Source: DATBFX01 sp036558305
GTDB taxonomy: Bacteria > Chloroflexota > Chloroflexia > Thermomicrobiales > UBA6265
NCBI GenBank assembly: GCA_036558305.1
Contig: DATBFX010000540.1
Span: 1 to 34,178 of the forward strand
Direction of reading: 5' to 3'
DNA: 34,178 nucleotides
Shown here: piece after piece, positions 1 through 6,080 of the stretch
Layout of the letters: every line of letters begins with the position of its first letter
Numbering within the stretch: the stretch's first letter is position 1
The notes under the pieces: generated by a model
The model's database searches: none
What the model was told of the DNA's origin: nothing
Seen by the model: the letters and a program-made list of their open reading frames with translations, nothing else
Position numbers and translations under genes: made by a program

Positions 1-1
1 G

Positions 2-547
2 AGGGAGTTGCAATCGGCGTTGGCATCGCTCGGGTCGTTTGCCTTGCGTCGAAGGGCTCACGGAGCAGCGATTCCGCGGGCGCACGACCCGGCGCTCTCG
101 TTTCAACACCTGATCGTCGACGGCCGGATCGGCGGTGACGCGCGTTCGACGTACGTCGTGCACAATGAGGGGCAGCGAGACGGTCTCGACGTCACCGGAT
201 CGTTCGGCGAGCGGGTCGGGATCGAAATCGGCGTGCGAGGTCGGGGAATCACCGCCGAGTCGACCGCCGCATTGGAGCGACCTGTCGCCGAGATCCCATC
301 GTTCTTGAACGGCGTGACGAGCGCGATGGTCGGACAGTCGTTGGAGATCGGTTGGCGAGTTGAAGCGGAGCCGACGGCGGAGGAAATCGGGGAGGCATTC
401 CGGGTGTGGGTAAAGGCACTTTTTGGCGCCGAGTTGGTCGATGTCCGGATTGCATTCGCCCCGCCCGGCGAGCGGTCCGACCGCCTACTGGAGATGCGAA
501 CACGTGCGGAGGAGTTCCGGCGCAGGCGCGAGTCCGGGCGTGCCTGA
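2..547 (+). CDS. C-terminal part of an unrecognised protein (5' end outside window)
   Basis: The frame is open from the first bases of the window and ends in TGA at 545-547, so this is most likely the C-terminal portion of a longer gene. A TTG at 8-10 is available, but no separate ribosome binding site can be seen before it. About 180 residues are visible. They hold a Gly/Arg-rich stretch with STYVVHNEGQRDGLDV, then FGERVGIEIGVRGRG, and end in an Arg/Glu-rich helix-like tail. There is no membrane segment or catalytic motif that I recognise, and I do not assign a function. The next gene starts 30 nt downstream on the same strand, so this could be the first visible member of an operon with the HAD phosphatase and O-methyltransferase. 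Confidence 0.6.
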   Translation, partial: RELQSALASLGSFALRRRAHGAAIPRAHDPALSFQHLIVDGRIGGDARSTYVVHNEGQRDGLDVTGSFGERVGIEIGVRGRGITAESTAALERPVAEIPSFLNGVTSAMVGQSLEIGWRVEAEPTAEEIGEAFRVWVKALFGAELVDVRIAFAPPGERSDRLLEMRTRAEEFRRRRESGRA

Positions 548-577
548 TCGATCGACGGTGACGGGAGTCGGACATCG

Positions 578-1462
578 ATGACCACGGAAACGCGCTCGGT
601 CGATCAGACGAACCGGACAGATGAAAACGCGGCGACGGCGGAGAAAAACGCCCGTGAGCGGCTGCGTGCGGCGAAGGCGTTCGTGTTCGACATGGACGGG
701 GTGCTTTACCGCGGAGACGAGCCGTTGTCGGGTGTAAACGACCTCTTGAATGCGTTGACCCTGCGAGACCGGGGGTACATGCTGGCGACGAACAACTCGA
801 TGGCGACGCCGGCGGACTATGTGCGGAAACTGGCCCGCATGGGGATCAGCGTCCCCGAAGCTTCGATCCTGACCTCCGCGATGGCGACGCGAGACTATCT
901 GCTCGAAACGCTGCCGCCGGAGGCGGGAGTGTTCGTGATCGGGATGCCGGCTTTGCGGGAGCAACTGTTCTTTGGCACTTCCCTCCATCCGGTGCAATAC
1001 GGCGAGGAGCAACCGGATGCCGTGGTCGTCGGACTCGACACGACGTTCACGTACGAGAAGCTGGCGATGGCAAACGAGGCGATTCGGGGAGGCGCGCGAT
1101 TCGTGGCAACGAACGCGGATGTGACGCTGCCGACGGAAGCCGGATTGGTGCCCGGTTGCGGCAGTCTGGTGGCGGCGGTGGCCGCGGCTTCGGGCCAGTC
1201 GCCGGCGGTGATCGGCAAGCCCGAACCGCTGTTGTTGCAGATGGCGCTGGAGCGACTCGGGGCCGATGCGGGGTCGGCGGTGATGGTTGGCGACCGGCTC
1301 GACACGGACATCGTGGCGGGGGCACGGGCCGGGATGGTGTCGGTGCTCGTGTTGACGGGTGTTTCGACGCGGGAGGAAATCCCGACGGCCCCGGTGCTGC
1401 CCGACCTCGTTTTTACCGATCTGAACGCCTTGTTGGAGGCTCTGGTGGTCAACGATGAGTGA
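578..1462 (+). CDS. HAD-IIA family hydrolase (NagD / phosphoglycolate phosphatase-like)
   Basis: A 294-residue protein of the haloacid dehalogenase superfamily, subclass IIA, which usually dephosphorylates small phosphorylated sugars or glycolate in the cytoplasm. Motif I is FVFDMDGVLYRGD, with nucleophile and acid/base aspartates D38 and D40. Motif II is LATNNS, the motif III lysine sits in VIGKPEPLLL, and motif IV is MVGDRLDTDI. The C2-type cap lies between motifs II and III, around residues 90-190. The first 33 residues are a charged extension not needed by the fold. The ATG at 578 is preceded by GGGAG about 10 nt upstream. It overlaps the following O-methyltransferase by 8 nt, which suggests translational coupling. 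The exact substrate cannot be read from the sequence. Confidence 0.88.
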   Translation: MTTETRSVDQTNRTDENAATAEKNARERLRAAKAFVFDMDGVLYRGDEPLSGVNDLLNALTLRDRGYMLATNNSMATPADYVRKLARMGISVPEASILTSAMATRDYLLETLPPEAGVFVIGMPALREQLFFGTSLHPVQYGEEQPDAVVVGLDTTFTYEKLAMANEAIRGGARFVATNADVTLPTEAGLVPGCGSLVAAVAAASGQSPAVIGKPEPLLLQMALERLGADAGSAVMVGDRLDTDIVAGARAGMVSVLVLTGVSTREEIPTAPVLPDLVFTDLNALLEALVVNDE

Positions 1463-2045
1463 GTTGGTGGCCGATCCCAAGGTTGCGGCGGTGCTGGAAC
1501 GGCTGTACCGCGAGGACGAAGAGCAGCGGCGAGCCGGTCTGCCGTCGAGTGCGCGGACGCGCAACGTCACCGTCGAAACCGGCAGGTTCCTCTACCTGAC
1601 GGCGCGGGCGACGGGCGCCAGGTTCGTGTTGGAGATCGGTTCGTCGAACGGTGTCTCGACGATCTGGTTGGCGCTCGCGATGCGATCGACGGGTGGTCGG
1701 GTGACCGGGACGGAGATCCTGCCCGGCCGCGTCGAGGAAGCCAACGCGCATCTTGCCGAGGCCGGGTTGGCCGACTTCGGCACGGTGGTACTGGGCGACG
1801 CACGGGAGACCGCGAGGGCGATGGGCGAACCGCTGGATCTGGTCTTCATCGACGCCGAGAAGGACGATTATGTCGAGCACTTCGCGGCGGCGTTTCCGCG
1901 GCTCAGATCGGGTGGGTTGGTCCTTGCCGACAACGTGGCATCGCACGACTTGAGCGTGTACCAGGCGATGTTGCGAGCGCGGGACGACGTGGAGTCGGTG
2001 ACCCTGCCGTTGGAGCGAGGGATCGAGTACAGCTGCAAACGGTAA
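1455..2045 (+). CDS. Class I SAM-dependent O-methyltransferase (caffeoyl-CoA O-MT-like family)
   Basis: A 196-residue methyltransferase of the O-methyltransferase family 3 type (catechol/caffeoyl-CoA-like). The SAM-binding motif I is FVLEIGSSNGVSTIWLA. The acidic residue ending strand 2 is in VTGTEILPGRVEEA. The conserved FIDAEKDDYVEHF segment normally carries the metal-binding Asp and the active-site Lys, and GGLVLADNV follows as expected. Family length is about 200-220 residues, so it is essentially complete. The start codon lies inside the end of the HAD gene (8-nt overlap), so the two are probably co-translated. The acceptor substrate is unknown. A strong hairpin lies 45 nt after the stop codon. 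Confidence 0.88.
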   Translation: MSELVADPKVAAVLERLYREDEEQRRAGLPSSARTRNVTVETGRFLYLTARATGARFVLEIGSSNGVSTIWLALAMRSTGGRVTGTEILPGRVEEANAHLAEAGLADFGTVVLGDARETARAMGEPLDLVFIDAEKDDYVEHFAAAFPRLRSGGLVLADNVASHDLSVYQAMLRARDDVESVTLPLERGIEYSCKR

Positions 2046-2090
2046 CGCGGCGAGAGATTTGAGGTTCCCTCCGGGTCGGATCGTGGGATG

Positions 2091-2147
2091 GCCCCTCACC
2101 CCCGACCCCTCTCCCGGTGCGCGGGAGAGGGGCCGGGGGTGAGGGGC
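2091..2147. repeat. 25-bp inverted repeat, dispersed PLSR-type hairpin, likely terminator
   Basis: The left arm is 2091-2115, a 7-nt loop is 2116-2122 and the right arm is 2123-2147. The arms match at 24 of 25 positions, and the exception is a G/T wobble. It sits between the end of the O-methyltransferase (+) and the end of rlmB (-), so it can fold on transcripts from both sides and may end both. The sequence translates as PHPRPLSR in one frame. This is a known signature of dispersed non-coding repeats that are often misannotated as protein. No T-tract follows on the + strand. The rest of 2046-2357 is GC-rich and shows no gene. Confidence 0.75.
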
Positions 2148-2357
2148 GGGCGCGGCGCCGGCGAGGGTGGCGGCTCGTTGCGGCGCAACCGGGAGGGGCA
2201 CGGGATCACCGGGGTCTGCTGCCGGGGCCGTTGGCTGCTCCGAGCGCAGGTGGCCTGTGCCGGGCGGCACCCAGAGGGTTCCCGCTGCCTGCCCAGGCCC
2301 GCCCACGCGAAGGAAGGTGACCGCTTGGGATGATATGAGATCGTATGATTCTATTTG

Positions 2358-3212
2358 TCAATCCCCTTGCCCGTCTTGAATTTGGGCGCGGCGGAGCAGT
2401 TCGTAGAGCGCGATCGCGCCAGCGGTCGCAGCGTTGAGGGAGGCGACACGACCGACCATTGGGATGGAGACAACCAGATCGCAGTGGCGGCGCACGTTCT
2501 GGGTGACGCCTGCGCCTTCGGCGCCGACCACCAGGGCAAGCGGTGTCGGGATTTGCGCCCGGAACAGGTCGACGGCATCGTGGCCGACGTCCAGCGCCGC
2601 GGCCCACCACCCCGCGGACTTGAGGTCCTCGATTGCCCGCATCAGGTTGGGGACGCGGGCGACTCGGAGGTGCTCGACGGCACCGGAGGATGCGTTGACG
2701 ACGGCGGGGGTGACGTCGACCGATCGGTCACGAGGGAGGACGACGCCGGCGACGCCGGTGGCTTCGGCGGCACGGAGAAGCGTGCCGAAGTTCTGGGGAT
2801 CCTGGAGGTGATCGAGCAGGAGGATGGTGCCCGGGGTCGAGGTCAACTCCTCGAATGGCGTGTAGGGGAAGGCAGATGATTCGAGAGCGACTCCTTGATG
2901 GTTGGCAAAAGCGGTCCGGCGGTCGAGGTCGCCGCGGGGAAGTCTCAACACCGCGACACCGTTTTTGGCAGCCAGATCGGTCAGGCGGCGGATGCGGTCG
3001 TCCTCCTTGACGCCTTCGGCCAGGAGCAGCACGCGGTTGCGGCGGCGGCCGCCGAGGGCTTCGGCGACCGCGTTGCGGCCGTAGAGGAGGTCCCCGGCGG
3101 GGCGGGGATCGACCCGCCGGGAAGGATTCGGGTCAGGCTTTCCGCCAGGCCGATCCCGTCGGTCCGTCCGCAATCGCGATCCCCCGCTCCGCCAACCCGT
3201 CGCGGATGACAT
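2358..3212 (-). CDS. rlmB: 23S rRNA 2'-O-methyltransferase of the TrmH/SpoU family (RlmB-like)
   Basis: A SpoU/TrmH RNA 2'-O-ribose methyltransferase. The N-terminal substrate-binding domain begins LLYGRNAVAEAL. The knotted SPOUT catalytic domain has motif 1 LLLDHLQDPQNFGTLLRAAE, motif 2 LVVGAEGAG and motif 3 IPMVGRVASLNAATAGAIALYEL. RlmB modifies the G2251-equivalent of 23S rRNA, but the specificity here is inferred from context only. The start is uncertain. ATG at 3212 gives 284 residues and overlaps the end of cysS by about 80 nt; TTG at 3173 would give 271. The frame stays open further into cysS, but that part reads as Arg/Ser-rich shadow. The order cysE-cysS-rlmB is conserved in many Gram-positive bacteria. 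Confidence 0.85.
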   Translation of the reverse strand: MSSATGWRSGGSRLRTDRRDRPGGKPDPNPSRRVDPRPAGDLLYGRNAVAEALGGRRRNRVLLLAEGVKEDDRIRRLTDLAAKNGVAVLRLPRGDLDRRTAFANHQGVALESSAFPYTPFEELTSTPGTILLLDHLQDPQNFGTLLRAAEATGVAGVVLPRDRSVDVTPAVVNASSGAVEHLRVARVPNLMRAIEDLKSAGWWAAALDVGHDAVDLFRAQIPTPLALVVGAEGAGVTQNVRRHCDLVVSIPMVGRVASLNAATAGAIALYELLRRAQIQDGQGD

Positions 3213-4545
3213 CGGCCAGTTGCCATTGTTTCGCGGCGCGCAATTGGTCGCGGACGTCCACCAGTAACTCGATGAACGGCGCGGCGTCGCCGGTCGCGGT
3301 ATCCTCCTCGGTGTCGAGCACCAGACCGAGCACGCCGGACAATTCGACCAGCTTTTGGCGAGCCGTTTCCACCTGGACGTCCTGGCGTCGCTCCGAACGC
3401 GCTCGGTTGACGGCACGGGCGAGGTCGAAGAGCGCGGCAACGGCGACCGGGGAGTCGAAATCCTCGTCCATCGCCGCGTGGAACCGGTCGTCCGCCTGCG
3501 CGGCGAGCGAGGCGAAATCTTCGGCATCCGCCGCGGGTGGCGCCGACCGATCGACGGCAGACGGTTTGGCCGCGGCGCGGAGGCGATCGAGACCGCGGTC
3601 CGCCGACTCCAAACCCTCCTCCGAGAAGTTGAGCGGTGCCCGGTAGTGGGATTGGAGGATCATCAATCGGAACGCCGGGCCCAAACCGCGGTTGAGGATC
3701 TCGCGGACCTTGATGAAGTTGCCGAGCGACTTCGACATCTTGTCACCGGCGAAGTTGAGCAGCCCGTTGTGGACCCAGTAGCGGGCGAACGGCTCGCGCC
3801 CGAGATACGCCTCCGACTGGGCGATCTCGTTCTCGTGGTGGGGGAAGATCAGGTCGGCGCCGCCGCCGTGGATGTCGACGGTCCCTCCCAGGTGGTGGGA
3901 GCACATCGCGGAGCACTCGATGTGCCAGCCTGGGCGTCCGGCGCTCCAGGGACTCGGCCAGGTCGGCTCGCCCGGTTTGGCGGCTTTCCAGAGGGCGAAG
4001 TCGAGGGGGTCCTCCTTGCGCTCGTCCACCTCGATCCGAGCGCCCGCGAGGAGATCGTCGAGGTTGCGGTGCGAGAGTTTGCCGTAACCGGGGAAGGCAC
4101 GGACGCGGTAATAGACGTCGCCATCGACCTCGTAGGCGAAGCCCTTTTCGATCAGGCCCTCGATCATCTCGACGATCGAGGGGATCTCGGTGGTGGCGCG
4201 GGGGTAGATCGTCGCCGGGGTGACGTTCATTGCCCGCGATTCGGCGTGCCAATCGGCGATTAGGCGCTCCGTGATCTCGTTCGGCGAGACGCCGTCGCGG
4301 TTGGCGCGGGCGATGATCTTGTCGTCGATGTCGGTGAAGTTCTGGGCGTGGCGGACGCGGTAGCCGCGGTGCTCGAGGTAGCGGCGGATCATGTCGAAGA
4401 CGATCAGCGACATGGCGTGGCCGACGTGGGCGCTGTCGTAGGGCGTGACGCCGCAGACGTACATCCGCACCTCGCCCGGCTCGATCGTTTCGAAGGGTTC
4501 GATTTGACGCGTCTGCGTGTTGTAGAGGCGGATCTGTCCGTTCAT
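3133..4545 (-). CDS. cysS: Cysteinyl-tRNA synthetase
   Basis: A 470-residue class I aminoacyl-tRNA synthetase that charges tRNA-Cys with cysteine. It shows CGVTPYDSAHVGH, with zinc-ligand C31 and the HIGH-type signature as HVGH. It also shows FTDIDDKII, the zinc-site segment WHIECSAMC followed by DIHGGGADLIFPHHENE, and the ATP-binding loop GDKMSKSLGNF. The length is normal for bacterial CysRS. The ATG at 4545 has GAAGGAG about 8 nt upstream. The gene lies 25 nt after cysE, so serine acetylation and Cys-tRNA charging are made from one message. Both would be under any control exerted by the leader upstream of cysE. Confidence 0.97.
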   Translation of the reverse strand: MNGQIRLYNTQTRQIEPFETIEPGEVRMYVCGVTPYDSAHVGHAMSLIVFDMIRRYLEHRGYRVRHAQNFTDIDDKIIARANRDGVSPNEITERLIADWHAESRAMNVTPATIYPRATTEIPSIVEMIEGLIEKGFAYEVDGDVYYRVRAFPGYGKLSHRNLDDLLAGARIEVDERKEDPLDFALWKAAKPGEPTWPSPWSAGRPGWHIECSAMCSHHLGGTVDIHGGGADLIFPHHENEIAQSEAYLGREPFARYWVHNGLLNFAGDKMSKSLGNFIKVREILNRGLGPAFRLMILQSHYRAPLNFSEEGLESADRGLDRLRAAAKPSAVDRSAPPAADAEDFASLAAQADDRFHAAMDEDFDSPVAVAALFDLARAVNRARSERRQDVQVETARQKLVELSGVLGLVLDTEEDTATGDAAPFIELLVDVRDQLRAAKQWQLADVIRDGLAERGIAIADGPTGSAWRKA

Positions 4546-4570
4546 CGTCGTCGCTCCTTCGCCGCCCGCG

Positions 4571-5236
4571 TTATGTTAACGCGGCGAGTTCGTCGGCGAC
4601 AGGCTGATTGGCCTGGAGCGCGCGCACCTGCTGTTCGAGTTCTTCGACGCGTTGGATCAGGGCCAGCAGCGCGTCTCGCTGGGGATCGGGCAGGCTTTCC
4701 AACGGCCGCGTTTCGCCGGAGTGGGGATCGGTCCAGGCGACGGCACGCGCCGGGACGCCGACGGCGGTCGTGTGCGGTGGCACGTCGCGCAGCACGACCG
4801 CGCCGCCGCCGATTTTGGCGTCGTTGCCGATGGCGACGGCACCGAGGATCTTGGCGCCGACGCCGACCACGACGCGATCGCCAAGTGTCGGATGGCGCTT
4901 GCCGCGCTGCTTGCCGGTGCCGCCCAGGGTGACGTTCTGGTAGAGGGTGCAATCGTCGCCGATTACCGCGGTTTCGCCGATGACGACGCCCATGCCGTGA
5001 TCGATGAAGAGGCGCCGCCCGATCGTCGCACCGGGGTGGATTTCGATCCCGGTGAGGAACCGGCCGAGGTGCGACACCACGCGGGCGGGGAGGAAGAGAC
5101 GTCGCTTGCGCAGGGTCGAGGCGACGCGGTGAAAGCACTGCGCGTGCAGACCGGGGTAGGTCAGCACGATCTCGATGGCCGAGCGAGCGGCGGGGTCGCG
5201 CTCGCGGATGGTTCGAATCTGTTCTGAAAGCCACAT
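4571..5236 (-). CDS. cysE: Serine O-acetyltransferase
   Basis: A 221-residue left-handed beta-helix (hexapeptide repeat) acetyltransferase that makes O-acetylserine from serine and acetyl-CoA, the first committed step of cysteine synthesis. The family hallmarks are GIEIHPGATIGRRLFIDHGMGVVIGE (catalytic His in DHGMG), NVTLGGTGK and KRHPTLGDRVVVGVGAKILG, then the hexapeptide turns. It is the short form of about 220 residues, as in the EpsC/CysE of Gram-positive bacteria. A C-terminal helical tail of roughly 45 residues, with VEELEQQVRALQ, could form a coiled coil. The ATG is preceded by GACAGGAGC, whose AGGAG core is a good ribosome binding site. That same segment is complementary to the Cys-Ser-Cys codons of the upstream leader ORF. 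Confidence 0.95.
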   Translation of the reverse strand: MWLSEQIRTIRERDPAARSAIEIVLTYPGLHAQCFHRVASTLRKRRLFLPARVVSHLGRFLTGIEIHPGATIGRRLFIDHGMGVVIGETAVIGDDCTLYQNVTLGGTGKQRGKRHPTLGDRVVVGVGAKILGAVAIGNDAKIGGGAVVLRDVPPHTTAVGVPARAVAWTDPHSGETRPLESLPDPQRDALLALIQRVEELEQQVRALQANQPVADELAALT

Positions 5237-5241
5237 GGTTC

Positions 5242-5366
5242 GCTCCTGTCATCCCGAACTCGTGGACAACTCGAGTCCACTTCCGGCGCCTACTCAGGAA
5301 GACGTCGGATGGGTCGGGTGGGGCGCACGGGTGCCCGACGGGCAGCGCGCCCCTAGGGACAGGAGC
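5242..5366 (-). promoter_or_regulatory. Candidate cysteine-responsive translational attenuator of cysE
   Basis: Three elements are visible in the transcript between the leader ORF and cysE. First, GCTCCTGTC within the leader ORF (5366-5358) is perfectly complementary to GACAGGAGC over the cysE Shine-Dalgarno (5250-5242). Second, a 34-nt hairpin (5353-5320) has 7 outer and 5 inner pairs and begins at the leader stop codon. Third, a 6-bp hairpin GTGGAC/GTCCAC (5280-5262) lies just before the ribosome binding site. Long pairing would hide the Shine-Dalgarno; a ribosome stalled on the Cys codons would cover the pairing partner and free it. No T-tract follows the hairpin, so translational control fits better than intrinsic termination. 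There is no T-box sequence (GGGTGGNACCGCG-like). The mechanism is inference from base pairing. Confidence 0.6.
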
Positions 5367-5442
5367 AATGGCCTCCGGCAGAGGACCCGCACGGCTCCGG
5401 TTGGAAGTGGCAGAGTGGGCGCAAGACGCGCATGCGGGGCAT
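5353..5442 (-). CDS. Short Cys-rich leader peptide upstream of cysE
   Basis: A 29-codon ORF starts 6 nt after the fmdB stop codon and ends in TAG at 5355-5353. It contains four Cys codons (three TGC, one TGT) and three Ser codons. Its C-terminal half reads PCGSSAGGHCSCP. The first ATG (5442) lacks a spaced Shine-Dalgarno. A second in-frame ATG (5433) has AAGGA about 9 nt upstream, so a 26-residue product is equally likely. Closeness to fmdB suggests translational coupling. Nothing suggests a stable functional protein. The clustering of cysteine codons just ahead of a cysteine biosynthesis gene fits a sensing leader peptide, like polycysteine leaders described in mycobacteria. Confidence 0.6.
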   Translation of the reverse strand: MPRMRVLRPLCHFQPEPCGSSAGGHCSCP

Positions 5443-5448
5443 CCTTAC

Positions 5449-5781
5449 TCAGTCGTCGGCTTTGGCGGCCACCTTGGACTTCGTGGCGGTCGTGGTTTCT
5501 GAACCTTGCTTCGTTTTGGCCGAGTCGGCGGACTTCGCTTTCTTCCCGTCTTTGCCGTCGGTCTTTTCCGCCTTGTCGGCGGTGCCGTTTTCGCCTGGCG
5601 CCGGTTTTCGGCTGTCGGTGATGTACCAGCCGGAGCCTTTGAAGACGACGCCGACGGGATGGAGGACCCGCTTCGTCAGACCGTGGCATTCGGGGCACTC
5701 GGTGATCGGGTCGTCGCTGAAGCGTTGGAACTGGTCGAACTGGTGGCCGCAGGTCGTGCAGCGATACGAGTACGTGGGCAT
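5449..5781 (-). CDS. FmdB-family small zinc-ribbon protein
   Basis: A 110-residue protein that starts MPTYSYRCTTCGHQFDQFQ and continues with CPECHG, giving two CxxC pairs in the first 35 residues. This is the FmdB putative regulatory zinc-ribbon domain. The segment GVVFKGSGWYITD is also typical of the family. The last 50 residues are a low-complexity, highly charged Lys/Ala/Asp tail, probably disordered. The family is widespread and its molecular role is not established. The gene has a clear promoter 50-78 nt upstream and leads an operon with the Cys-rich leader ORF, cysE, cysS and rlmB. AGGAG lies 11 nt before the ATG. Confidence 0.88.
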   Translation of the reverse strand: MPTYSYRCTTCGHQFDQFQRFSDDPITECPECHGLTKRVLHPVGVVFKGSGWYITDSRKPAPGENGTADKAEKTDGKDGKKAKSADSAKTKQGSETTTATKSKVAAKADD

Positions 5782-5830
5782 TCGACGATCAACTCCTGGA
5801 TCGTAGGAAAAGTGCTCTGTTATGTCAGAG

Positions 5831-5859
5831 ATTGTAGCGAGGCAAGGGGAGAATCACAA
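5831..5859 (-). promoter_or_regulatory. Sigma-70-type promoter of the fmdB-cysE-cysS-rlmB operon
   Basis: Read on the minus strand, the -35 is TTGTGA (5859-5854), the spacer is exactly 17 nt and the -10 is TACAAT (5836-5831). They match the consensus at 4 and 5 of 6 positions. Transcription would begin near 5824, leaving about 40 nt of untranslated leader before fmdB. Confidence 0.65.
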
Positions 5860-5978
5860 GGTATCAAAACTGAAGTCTTGATTGTGGGGGGCGGACGTGA
5901 ATGGTGTCGAATCGTCTGCGGCTCGATCATCGAAGCCGGTCACCGAAGACACTTAGGTTCGGAAACCAACGTGGGAGG

Positions 5979-6049
5979 GGCGCTGCTCGCGGCGCCCGGC
6001 TCACAGATGCCACATTCGTGCTTTTGAGCCGGGCGCCGCAAACAGCGCC
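5979..6049. repeat. 25-bp near-perfect inverted repeat after polA
   Basis: Arms 5979-6003 and 6025-6049 match at 23 of 25 positions around a 21-nt loop. The element lies 32 nt beyond the polA stop codon and upstream of the fmdB promoter. It can therefore fold at the end of the polA transcript and shield or terminate it. No T-tract follows. Apart from this and the fmdB promoter, 5782-6080 shows no gene. Confidence 0.7.
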
Positions 6050-6080
6050 GCTACGAGCCCCACACCAAGCGCTCCACCGA

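Noticed and set aside
3213..3527. Extended N-terminus of RlmB into cysS
   Set aside because: These codons read as Arg/Ser/Pro-rich shadow of cysS and would make the protein far longer than the family.
5237..5448. T-box riboswitch before cysE-cysS
   Set aside because: The conserved T-box sequence is absent on the minus strand, and the hairpins present do not end in a T-tract. The Cys-rich ORF explains the leader better.
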